A stretch of DNA of 64,000 bases from Paenibacillaceae bacterium. Lineage in GTDB: Bacteria; Bacillota; Clostridia; Lachnospirales; Lachnospiraceae. The stretch spans positions 1 through 64,000 of the forward strand of contig SVDS01000001.1 of NCBI GenBank assembly GCA_015057715.1. The letters are read 5' to 3'. The first letter of the stretch is position 1; each line of letters begins with the position of its first letter. The position numbers were made by a program, and so were the translations under genes. Below the pieces are notes generated by a model that did no database searches, was not told where the DNA came from, and saw nothing but the letters and a program-made list of their open reading frames with translations. Shown one piece after another: positions 52,540 through 62,200 of this stretch.

Positions 52540-53373
52540 TTATTCTTTCACCGCACCGGCTGCTACGCCTGCGAGTATATATTGCTGAAAAAATATGTAA
52601 ATCACAACTGTTGGCAACATGACAATAATAATACCTGCTGATAATTTCTGCCAAGAACCTTGCTGTGAATTGGCATAATTCATCAGGAAAGTTGTCAATG
52701 TCCGCAGTGAGTTTTTCGGCATATACAGATATGGTATGTACATATCGTTAATGATTGTAATGCACTTCATAATCACCACAGTTGCTGTAGCAGGCGTTAA
52801 CAATGGCAATATAATCCTGCCAAACAATCCAAAATAACCGCAGCCGTCAAGCAATGCACTCTCATCTAACGAAACGGGGATCGTAGAAATAAACTGACGG
52901 TATATGTATAACTGCATTAGATCAGAAGCTACGTAGATGATGATCGGCGCTCCCAGTGTATTATAAAGTCCCAAACCATTTACAATTTTAAAACGTGCAA
53001 TCTCTGTTACAAACGTTGGAACAAGCATTCCAATAAAAAACAGAGCTACAATCATCTTTTTAAATTTAAATTCAAAGCGTTCGATGATAAATGCAGTAAT
53101 AGTTCCAAACATTACATTAAAAAACACACTGACAATCAAAATAATACCTGTATTTTTAAAGCCTATGATAAGATATTTATCCTTTAACACCTTCTCAAAA
53201 TTTTCAAATGTAATTCGATCGAAGGGAGGAAGTGCCAATGGAGAAATTTTTACCATATCCGCCTTTGTTTTAAATGCGGCAAATAATGTAAGCAGAATCG
53301 GAATTACGACTAAAAATACCATTCCAATACAAATAATCTGCTTTAAAATCTGAATCCAAGTGCTCTTTTTCAT
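52540..53373 (-). CDS. ABC sugar permease, MalG type (second glycan locus)
   Basis: A 277-aa permease with six membrane segments and an EAA-like loop VSLDESALLDGCGYFGLF. It overlaps the other permease by 4 nt (53370-53373), so they are coupled and form one channel. The C-terminal AGVAAGAVKE matches the subfamily. Confidence 0.92.
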   Translation of the reverse strand: MKKSTWIQILKQIICIGMVFLVVIPILLTLFAAFKTKADMVKISPLALPPFDRITFENFEKVLKDKYLIIGFKNTGIILIVSVFFNVMFGTITAFIIERFEFKFKKMIVALFFIGMLVPTFVTEIARFKIVNGLGLYNTLGAPIIIYVASDLMQLYIYRQFISTIPVSLDESALLDGCGYFGLFGRIILPLLTPATATVVIMKCITIINDMYIPYLYMPKNSLRTLTTFLMNYANSQQGSWQKLSAGIIIVMLPTVVIYIFFQQYILAGVAAGAVKE

Positions 53374-54266
53374 TGTTTCTTGCCTCCTTTCATTATGACT
53401 TTGTGAATCAGCTTATCCTGCACCAAATAAACCACAATAACGATAATCATAATTGCAACTGCCATCGTCGCAGCAAGTCCAAAGTTCGAATAAGTAAAGG
53501 CTGTTTTAATTGTAAATAAAGTAAAGGTAGAGGATGCATATCCAGGTCCCCCTCCTGTAATAACAAATGGTACATCAAAAATCTGCAAAGAACCTCTGAT
53601 ATTATCAAATAGAATAAAATCAACCATCAACATAATTGCTGGAACCTGGATATATTTAAACATTTGTAATGCATTGGCGCCATCTACCCTGGCTGCTTCC
53701 TGTATGTCTTGAGGAAGAGATTGTAAAGCAGCCATAAATAAAATAATATGATACCCTGAGAATCTCCAGATGGAAACAAATGCCAATACGTAGTTTACGA
53801 TTTTGGGATCAGACAGCCAGCTCCGGCTTAGCATTTCTAAGTTTAAAATATTTAAAATCTCATCAAATGCTCCATTAATCGGAGAAAAAAAGTAAGAAAA
53901 TGCATAAGCAATGGCGACACCATTTATAATACGAGGTAAAAAGACCATTGTTTTATAGAATTTTGCTGCTTTCAATTTGGAGACCAATAAAACAGCAAAT
54001 CCCAACTCTATTGGAATCATAGCCAGATGCATTACAAAATAAATCGTATTATTCTTCAAAGATAACCATAAATCTTTATTATGAAACATCGCTATGTAAT
54101 TATCTATTCCTATAAACTTGCTACTGGAGGAATAACCATCCCAATTTGTAAAACTCATGCGAAACAAATCAATTGCAGGTAAGACCACAAAACCAATTAA
54201 TAATAATACAGGAACAACTAGTGATATTACAATAAATTTTCGTTTTTTCCTTATAAGTGACCCCAT
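53370..54266 (-). CDS. ABC sugar permease, MalF type (second glycan locus)
   Basis: A 298-aa permease from ATG 54266 behind AGAAAGGAAATT. Six membrane segments; the EAA loop is SLPQDIQEAARVDGANALQM. It follows the binding-protein gene by 65 nt, with a stem-loop in the gap. No ATPase is encoded with it. Confidence 0.92.
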   Translation of the reverse strand: MGSLIRKKRKFIVISLVVPVLLLIGFVVLPAIDLFRMSFTNWDGYSSSSKFIGIDNYIAMFHNKDLWLSLKNNTIYFVMHLAMIPIELGFAVLLVSKLKAAKFYKTMVFLPRIINGVAIAYAFSYFFSPINGAFDEILNILNLEMLSRSWLSDPKIVNYVLAFVSIWRFSGYHIILFMAALQSLPQDIQEAARVDGANALQMFKYIQVPAIMLMVDFILFDNIRGSLQIFDVPFVITGGGPGYASSTFTLFTIKTAFTYSNFGLAATMAVAIMIIVIVVYLVQDKLIHKVIMKGGKKQ

Positions 54267-54286
54267 AGCGAATTTCCTTTCTAAAA

Positions 54287-54318
54287 AAGAGTGGCAGTGC
54301 TTATACACCGCCATTCTT
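54287..54318 (-). other. Intercistronic stem-loop after the binding-protein gene
   Basis: AAGAGTGGC (54287-54295) pairs with GCCATTCTT (54310-54318), one G-U. It probably protects the abundant binding-protein mRNA, as at 45607-45647. Confidence 0.5.
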
Positions 54319-54331
54319 CTTTGTAAATTAT

Positions 54332-55699
54332 TTACTGAATATTAAGTTTCTGCCTCGCTGCTTTCCACTGATCATTCAATTCGTTCATTCTGGCATTAAA
54401 ATCAAAGTTTTGAGTGAACATTTCACAGCCTAATTTCTTATAATCAAACATGATTTCGTTCTGAATTGCTTGGAAATCATCTCCTCCACCATCATACATA
54501 ACCAGTTCCTTTTCCGGCTGCGCATTATCTGCTTCTGCTAAAATCGGGTCTTTCTCTTTGGGGAATGTTTTCATTGCAGAGGCTCTTGTTACAAAGTTGA
54601 TATATTCCGGATAACATTCCTCACTGTAAAACCACTCAACAAACAACTGTGCCAGTTCCGGATTTTTACTATGTGTGGTAACTCCCATAAAAGTGTCACC
54701 CTGAACAATGGTACGAAATGGTTCTTCTTCACTGTCACGTACTGGAAGATAAAACGTTCCGAGTCCAGAAGCATCGTCAGCACCTTCTTGAATTGTTGTC
54801 AGATTCTGGCTGCCTAAAGCAAGCATTCCGGCACCTTTCTGAGAGAACAACGATACTGCCTGATCCTTTCCAATACCTAACGGATCTTTACCAAAAACAC
54901 CTGAAGTAAACAGTTTATATACCTTGCTATATGCTTTATTAATGTCAGTGCCGTCTGTAAAAGGATCATCAGTCATCGCCATATCATTCCAATTCTGACC
55001 ATTACCACTCTCCAGAGCAGGCATAAACTCCATAAACGGATAATCCGGCCACTCATCCTTTGCCCCTAGAGCAATTGCCATGAAATCAGGATTTTCTTTT
55101 TCATAATATTGCTGCAGTTTTTCAGCCGCTTCCTGAAATTCATTCCATGTTGTGGGAACTTCTATATTTGCTTCCTTAAACATGTCTTTCCAGTAAAATA
55201 CATATTCATATGCGGATGTCATCGGAATGCCGTATACCTGGTCATCTATCGCATATCCCATAGCCAGTTCATTGTCTTTTGCCGCTTTGAGATTGGATAA
55301 GTCAATTAAATAATCTTTAAACCGGGATAAGGTAAATGTCTTGTTGCACATAACATCCGGTAACTGACCTGCGGATGCACGCATTTTCATTGCATTCCAA
55401 TATTCAGAATCATCTTTTAACTTTTCGACCTCTATATTGACATTGGGATACTTTTTCTGAAATTTACCAACCATATCCTTTTCATCAATAAACTCCATTA
55501 GATCATTGTCCCAAATTGCAAAGACAAGGTTTCCCTCCAGGTCTTTATTCACCACTGCCTCTTCTGTCGTTTCCACTGCTTTGGTGGAAGTGGTGTCCTT
55601 TGGCGCTGTGCTTTCTGCCGGTGTTCGAGAAGAACATCCCACCATAGTTCCCATCATCATTGCAGCACAAAGCCCCAATGCTACTGCTTGTTTTCTCAT
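54332..55699 (-). CDS. ABC transporter sugar-binding lipoprotein (second glycan locus)
   Basis: A 455-aa solute-binding lipoprotein. Start ATG 55699 follows GGGAGGTACTAC. The lipobox is GTMVGCSSR (Cys about 21), then a Ser/Thr-rich linker. The body is carbohydrate-type (IWDNDLMEFIDEKDMVGKF). It should bind the oligosaccharide released by the GH43/GH106-like enzymes. Two direct repeats lie upstream (55767-55797) and suggest activation by the adjacent YesN-type regulator. Confidence 0.9.
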   Translation of the reverse strand: MRKQAVALGLCAAMMMGTMVGCSSRTPAESTAPKDTTSTKAVETTEEAVVNKDLEGNLVFAIWDNDLMEFIDEKDMVGKFQKKYPNVNIEVEKLKDDSEYWNAMKMRASAGQLPDVMCNKTFTLSRFKDYLIDLSNLKAAKDNELAMGYAIDDQVYGIPMTSAYEYVFYWKDMFKEANIEVPTTWNEFQEAAEKLQQYYEKENPDFMAIALGAKDEWPDYPFMEFMPALESGNGQNWNDMAMTDDPFTDGTDINKAYSKVYKLFTSGVFGKDPLGIGKDQAVSLFSQKGAGMLALGSQNLTTIQEGADDASGLGTFYLPVRDSEEEPFRTIVQGDTFMGVTTHSKNPELAQLFVEWFYSEECYPEYINFVTRASAMKTFPKEKDPILAEADNAQPEKELVMYDGGGDDFQAIQNEIMFDYKKLGCEMFTQNFDFNARMNELNDQWKAARQKLNIQ

Positions 55700-55766
55700 T
55701 GTAGTACCTCCCTCTGTTTTATGACATGAGCATAGCATATTTGATCTTTTGAGTTCTATGATCTAA

Positions 55767-55797
55767 GGTTGGATTTCTTGATATATGGTTGGATTTC
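55767..55797 (-). promoter_or_regulatory. Paired direct repeats, likely AraC-type regulator site
   Basis: GAAATCCAACC occurs twice on the minus strand (55797-55787 and 55777-55767), 20 bp apart, about 68-98 nt upstream of the binding-protein start. Direct repeats at two helical turns are typical of AraC/YesN binding sites. They begin 2 bp before the regulator stop codon. Confidence 0.65.
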
Positions 55798-55798
55798 A

Positions 55799-57340
55799 TT
55801 ATAAATTCGATTTTTTATAACTGCGCGGACTGATCTTGCATACCTTTTTAAAGACCCTTGTAAAATGTTCCACGTTGTTATACCCAACTTGCTGGCTAAT
55901 TTCATACATTTTTAAGTCTGACTTATCCATCAGTTCTTTTGCCTTGCAAATACGGATCTCTGTCAGATAATTGGAGAATGTACTTCCTACCTCTTTTGTA
56001 AACCGTGTACTAAAATATTTCTCATTTAGATCTACATATCCTGCTACACTTTTCAGTGTCAATTCCGGATTATTGTAATTGTCCATTATAAAACGTTTGG
56101 CACGAATCATCATACTCATCTGGCTGTTGTCAAATGTATACGATTGATAATCCATAATCCATCTTATGTAATTATTAATCCAGATTTTTAAGCTGCGGGA
56201 ATCCAAAAGGCGATTGAGCTTTTCATAGTAATTCACATCTTCCTGAATCACATCCCAGGCATTTTGCTGTACATCACGAAGTGCACGGGCAATCAGGAAT
56301 ATTACCGTCAAACATTCCTTTTGTCCATCTCCCAGAGTCATTGTCTGAATGCGATAGAGCAGCTTATGCTTCTCCTCTTCCACAGCAATCTCATCGTTTG
56401 TTTGAATCCCATGCATCAGCTTCTCATAATGCATTGCCGCAGAATCTATCCAGTCCTGTGTTAACTGGCCTTTCTCCCATGGAAAACAAATGGTTCTCCG
56501 GCCTTTTAAATAATGGAGTTCCAGCTGCTGTCCCGCCTCCTCAAAGCGATCCATAAATTCATCAGCCGTCTGTCCTAAACGGCTGATGCCTGCAGAAACC
56601 GGGAGATTCATATAGTTATTCCATATGTTTATCAGCTGTTTGCAAGTGGAGACCGCATTATCCTGACTCAGTTGTTCATCCGATACCCGATACAGCATCA
56701 GATAGTGGGAAGGCGTAATTCCTTCTAGAATACACCTTGCTGCCACCCGCGGAATCTGCCTGGCAAATTCCAGAAAAGGTTCAATCAATTCCCCAGTAAG
56801 ATTTGAGCGGAACCGGGTTACATGCTGTTTGAAATCATCAATTTCAAAATGAACAACATAATATTTCATGTCAAAGAAGCTGTCCTTAAGCGCCGTCCTT
56901 CCAGCTGCCATATCCGTCAGAACCGTCTTTTGTTCCTGCAGCAGACTTTCTTCCGGTTCTTCCGCCAAATAATTATGACTTAACTTCGCAAGAAGCTCGG
57001 AAAGCATTTCTTCATTGATATCCGACTTCAGCAGGTAATCGCATGCTCCCAGACAGAAAGATTCACGGACCATTTTAAAATCATCATAGCTGCTTAGAAC
57101 CACGGTACAAGGCATGCGATCCAGACGCTTGAGTTCACGCAGCAACTGCAGCCCATCCATGATTGGCATTTTCATATCCGTTATTAATAAATCTATGTAT
57201 TGTTCTCTGAGATAACGCAGCGCCAGATCCCCATTGCTGGCATCTGCAACGATCTCATATCCATACTTCCCCCAATCAACCAGTGACCGGAGCGTGATTC
57301 TCACAATTGTATCGTCATCCACCAATAACACCTTTTTCAT
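55799..57340 (-). CDS. Response regulator, YesN type (receiver plus AraC HTH)
   Basis: A 513-aa two-component regulator. Receiver domain 1-120: VDDD at 7-10 and phosphoacceptor Asp 55 in LLITDMKMP. A long linker domain (130-400) follows. The C-terminal 100 residues are an AraC-type double HTH with SVAGYVDLNEKYFSTRFTKE and YEISQQVGYNNVEHFTRVFK. It overlaps the sensor gene by 4 nt. It should activate the importer genes that follow, through the direct repeats at 55767-55797. Confidence 0.93.
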   Translation of the reverse strand: MKKVLLVDDDTIVRITLRSLVDWGKYGYEIVADASNGDLALRYLREQYIDLLITDMKMPIMDGLQLLRELKRLDRMPCTVVLSSYDDFKMVRESFCLGACDYLLKSDINEEMLSELLAKLSHNYLAEEPEESLLQEQKTVLTDMAAGRTALKDSFFDMKYYVVHFEIDDFKQHVTRFRSNLTGELIEPFLEFARQIPRVAARCILEGITPSHYLMLYRVSDEQLSQDNAVSTCKQLINIWNNYMNLPVSAGISRLGQTADEFMDRFEEAGQQLELHYLKGRRTICFPWEKGQLTQDWIDSAAMHYEKLMHGIQTNDEIAVEEEKHKLLYRIQTMTLGDGQKECLTVIFLIARALRDVQQNAWDVIQEDVNYYEKLNRLLDSRSLKIWINNYIRWIMDYQSYTFDNSQMSMMIRAKRFIMDNYNNPELTLKSVAGYVDLNEKYFSTRFTKEVGSTFSNYLTEIRICKAKELMDKSDLKMYEISQQVGYNNVEHFTRVFKKVCKISPRSYKKSNL

Positions 57341-59136
57341 TTCTGCACATCCCTCTCATTTGTTACATGTATGGAAAGGGGAATACAAATACATGTTTTC
57401 ATATAACACCCCGGTTCACTCTCAAGCATAAACCTGCATTGATCTCCATAGTATAATTTTAGTCGGTTCATAACATTTACCATCCCAATGCTGGTATGAT
57501 CTGCTTTTTCCGGACTGATTCCGGCCAATAGCCGGTCGATCTCCTGTTTGGACATTCCCTTTCCATTATCTTTTATAACAATGTTCATGCACTCACCAAC
57601 ACGTTCTATCGTCAAATCAATGTGTCCCATTACTTCCAATAACTCACTGAATCCATGCACAATGGAATTCTCAACTATGGGCTGTAAAATCAACCTGGGG
57701 ACCCGGTAGTCTCTGCAAGCATCATCCACATGATATTCGATTTCGAATCCATCGGAATACCGAATCTGCATCAGATAAACAAAACTATCCAAAACCTCCA
57801 GTTCTTCCCGAACAAGATAAAATCCCGACTTGCTTCTAAATGACGTAGACAAAATCCGGATCAGCGCTTCTGCCATTCTCCGAATTCCATCAAATTTGGC
57901 AACCTGGGCCATAAAGCGGATGGAATTCAAAGAATTCACTAAAAAATGAGGATTTATCTGAGATTGTAATGCACGTATCTCAGCCTCATGTTTTTTCTGT
58001 TGTTGTTTCTCATTTTCCTTTACTAGATCTCCCAAACGATACACCATGCTGTTAAAAGAGTGAACCATGGCGCTGATTTCTGCCTGTCCGGAAATGTCGA
58101 CATGTACTTTTAAATTCCCCTCTTCCACTTGTGCCATACCATTCACTACATTATGTATTGGGACGATGATTCTGCGCAGAAAGTAGTTTGAAAACCTGTA
58201 AAACAGTGCAAATAATATGAGAGTCACTCCAATGACTGCCAGCGCCGCACGATTAAAATCCCTGGTAAGAGTATTTGCTTTTACTATGCTCACAATCTGA
58301 CACCCTGTTTCCGGTTCCTGTGATCGCACATAGACATAACTGGTACCATTTACCCGGCGCTGAAAAACGGAGTTTGACCACAGGTTTTTCCCTCTTTCCA
58401 TCTCAGGCAGCAGTTTTGCAGCACCGGAATTATCAAAAAGCACCTCACCATTTCTGCTAAGAATCATCATATTTCCCAAAAGCTTTTCCCGATTATAACG
58501 CTTTATTATATTTCCGGCCTGGGAGGTTATAAACAGAGTAACCATTTCAACATTTTCATCACGGTCTACATCAATTCCCGGTGACATTGCAGCCACAATT
58601 GTAAAAGAATTCAGGTTACGTCGTGAAGTCGTTACATTGGTATTATAAAACCCGGTCTTTACCATATTTTTATCAAGCAGCGCTTCCTGATACCATGATG
58701 AATCTTTGATTTCCTCCCTTGTTAATGCGGTCTTGTCTTTTATATAGGTGGATTCTCCATCTTTCATAAAAAAGATTGCCGACAGTATATCCTGTACCGG
58801 AACCATTGCATAATTAAACGATTCTGACAACAACATTGTATAATGGTAACGTTCAGACACATTTTTCGTGTTGGTCTTTGCTGCAATCTTCATAATCTCA
58901 TTATTATTCACATAAACAAAATGAGAAAGCCGCAGGGATACATCCAACACTTCTGAATAGAGCGTTGATACAATATTATCCTGGGCTCTCATAATATTCT
59001 CGATTGCCGCATCTCTCATCATCTTATGAATGATTCCTATTGAAATTAAAGTAATTACCAATATAGGAACCACGATCAAAGCCAGAAAACTGCGGTAATA
59101 TGAAGTTTTTAACGTCACTTTTTTATGCAACCACAT
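57337..59136 (-). CDS. Sensor histidine kinase, YesM type
   Basis: A 599-aa membrane kinase. Two membrane segments (about 12-35 and 290-315) enclose an extracellular sensor domain of the dCACHE type. A HAMP domain (RRIIVPIHNVVNGM) is followed by the His-kinase motif QSQINPHFLVNSLN with the phosphorylated His, and an ATPase domain with ENSIVHGF and IKDNGKGM. Such kinases read extracellular glycans or their binding proteins. It is coupled to the response regulator and separated from the GH genes by a terminator. Confidence 0.93.
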   Translation of the reverse strand: MWLHKKVTLKTSYYRSFLALIVVPILVITLISIGIIHKMMRDAAIENIMRAQDNIVSTLYSEVLDVSLRLSHFVYVNNNEIMKIAAKTNTKNVSERYHYTMLLSESFNYAMVPVQDILSAIFFMKDGESTYIKDKTALTREEIKDSSWYQEALLDKNMVKTGFYNTNVTTSRRNLNSFTIVAAMSPGIDVDRDENVEMVTLFITSQAGNIIKRYNREKLLGNMMILSRNGEVLFDNSGAAKLLPEMERGKNLWSNSVFQRRVNGTSYVYVRSQEPETGCQIVSIVKANTLTRDFNRAALAVIGVTLILFALFYRFSNYFLRRIIVPIHNVVNGMAQVEEGNLKVHVDISGQAEISAMVHSFNSMVYRLGDLVKENEKQQQKKHEAEIRALQSQINPHFLVNSLNSIRFMAQVAKFDGIRRMAEALIRILSTSFRSKSGFYLVREELEVLDSFVYLMQIRYSDGFEIEYHVDDACRDYRVPRLILQPIVENSIVHGFSELLEVMGHIDLTIERVGECMNIVIKDNGKGMSKQEIDRLLAGISPEKADHTSIGMVNVMNRLKLYYGDQCRFMLESEPGCYMKTCICIPLSIHVTNERDVQK

Positions 59137-59228
59137 CTTATTGTCACCCCTACTGTTTTTGTCTTTACGACAATTTTAATAAAACTCTGATTCTTAGTTG
59201 TCTGACTCCAACAGCAAAACAAGGAATT

Positions 59229-59245
59229 GGCCAGATATTCTGGCC
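59229..59245 (-). terminator. Hairpin after the GH106-like/GH43 gene
   Basis: GGCCAGA (59229-59235) pairs with TCTGGCC (59239-59245) around 3 nt, 10 nt past the stop at 59255. TTCCTTGTTTTG follows on the minus strand. Confidence 0.7.
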
Positions 59246-59254
59246 GCCATAGAA

Positions 59255-62200
59255 TTATTTAAGTTCAAAATCGAGAAAATCCACACTTCCTTTTCCTTTG
59301 TATTCAAAAAACAATCCATGTATTCCCTGGGGAATTTGCACTTTTCCTGTAAAATTCAACCATTTTTTTCTATCTCCACACTCTGGTTTCACAAGGATCT
59401 CCCCGCAGATATTACCGCCTGCTTCTGTTGTAATTATGAACTTTCCATCAGAATTTCCTCGAACACCTATGGTTATTTCCTTTACTCCGGAAAAAAGAAA
59501 ATATTTAAATCCACAGACTGCCCCATCCCTCATATTTGCAATGTACTGATTAGGAGTATCTTCTCTGTCCGGTCCATCTTGAGTAAAATAGGGAAATTCG
59601 CTTTCCGGATCCTTTCTCCGAAAGACCGCCACCCCATTCTTCCCCCATAAATTACAGGCAATTCGTGCTTCATAAAGCCCTTTTCCGCACAAAGGTCCGC
59701 CGTTTAGTCCGCAAGAGGTGATCTCCACCTGCGGTATAGTGCCGTCAGGAAGTATTTTAATCTCTTCAGCGCAGCCCTGCCTGCTGAATTGGGTATGATT
59801 TGTCTGCCGGTGATAGAATATATACCATTTGCCATTGATATATTCAATTCCTCCATGGGTATTTCCGGGGAAATTCGCTTTGTAATTCCTGCCTTTAATC
59901 CCATTATCACAGATGTCTATCAACACACCGCCAAACTCATAACCGGAATCCGGATGGTCACTCACTGCATAACACAAGGAAGAACTATTTACATCCGAAT
60001 ACACAAAATAATAGCGTTCTCCAATCTTTCTCACAGAACTTGCTTCAAAAAATTCATATCCCTCATATCCTGTGCCTGCACTGTTTAATATGGAAGGAAT
60101 CAAGGGTATCGGTCCCTCTTCTATGGTAAGCATATCTTCCTTTAGTTTCATAACCTGTGAGGACTTTTTCTCCGTCTGCTTTACATCTTCCATACGCCTT
60201 GGTGCATTTCCCGAATACAGATAAATACTTTTATCTGTATCAATAAAAACACCCGGATCAAATTGAATATAATCTCCTTCTCTTCTTCCCAGTATCTCTC
60301 CGTTCAAATACCGTACCAGACCTAAATACTCATACTTTCCGACAGGGGTATCACATACGGCCACCCCGATCTCTGGTAATACATCCATACAGTAATAAAG
60401 ATAATATCTTCCATCCAATCCTTTTACCACATCCGGTGCCCATATGCAATGGCATCCGTCTGTATTTCTGGGATCCTGATTCTTCCTGTAGATGACGCCT
60501 TCATATCTCCATGCAGTTAAATTTGTAACAGCAGCTGAATAACACACATAATCATTCATGCAGTATAAATCTCCATCAAAAGAATCATGGCTTCCATAAA
60601 TATAAACCCTGTCTCCAAATATATGGGGCTCTCCATCCGGTATGTATTCATAAGAAGGAAGATAGGGGTTAAAGGCCTGCGGTTTTCCGCCTGTCAGCAA
60701 AGTGACCGGACCCATAAGTCCCATAGGAGCAATGACCGCATTTCGGGAAAACCGGTCACACTGTGCATAAACCAGATTGGTGGCTATTTTAATTATAATC
60801 TCATTTTGTTCCAGATTAAGCATTCCAGTTAAATCAAAACGGTAAGGGGTATTAATCCGAACCCCTGCTGATTTTCCATTGACAAACACTTCCGCTGCCT
60901 CATAGGCCGCTCCCAGATGAAGCATGCACGTTTCTTGCTTTCCTATCTGTGTTTTATAATAGATGTATCCCGCAAATTCAGGATACCACTGAAAGAAATC
61001 CTGTAATTTTGATGTTGTGATCACGTGTTCTATTTGTCCCGGACTGCGATAATCAGCTGCAGATATTTCAAATTCAAAATCAGTTTTTTCCTCTTTCCAT
61101 ATAATATTTCTCGCTATTTCTGCCTTATAGCTTTCATCCGATTCGATCAGATAGAGTGTCTCCGCCGGTTCTAAATGCAACAGAATCGTCCCGTCCTGCC
61201 AGTCAAGTCTTTTGGACAGACGGTTTTCATATGGATCATAGGTGTAAATATTGGACTTCTTGATGTGATTCAGCCGGATTTCAACATGCACTTCATGCAG
61301 CGTGGATTCATTGAAAAACATATGAACTCCAGAATTATCTTTCTTATGATTATAATGATAATATCTCAAATATGGGACTTTTTCTGATATTTCAATATCA
61401 TTGCACTCATGAAGAACCGCAGTTTGTGAAACTATGCTCAGAGGGATTACCTTTGCAGCTATCTCTTCCTGCTCCAATTGTTCTTCTGTCACCTGATAAA
61501 CAGGGAGCCTGGAATCTTTGGCTTCTTCCAGCCACGTTTTTAAGGCTTCCGGATATTTTTGCGCCCCTGGTACAAACAGACAACGATAGGAAACTCCATC
61601 TCCATATAGTCTTCCATCTTTAATTTCCATGGAAAGCAGCTTTTCAATGGGAATCACATCATAATCAGTCTGATTTTCCATCAGTTCCTTACCTATCTGG
61701 TGAAACATCATGCAATCCCCCAGCCACTCCATTTCTGCATGGTATAATACTGCTGCATGAACCACGGCCTTGCCTCCATTTAAAAGATGGCAGGACCTGT
61801 TTAAATATTGAAATAAATACTTCATATAAGGATATTGAGGGTCGTTCCCATCTGCATAAAAATGGGGCGGGCAATCCGGATCTGGAAAATTCATATCAGA
61901 AAAAGCATGGGGAACAAACGTGTTAATCCCCCGAACCAGCATATGATCCGTCAGCCACTTCATAAGCCTCAGACCTTCCATCCAGCCATATGCTCCATAA
62001 AGTTCACACAAGGCCCGGCCTTGGGTTTTCTTCTCCAAATGAGCCATGGAGGCTCCCAGTTTTGCCAGTCCATAATAATAAAACGCCCCATCTGCCTCTT
62101 TGTTCAAAGTGAAACTATAATACGCTCCATTCAGCTCCGGCATAATCTGATGCTGCACGACATCAACTCCAGACATATGCTGTCCGTGAATCGCTTTAAA

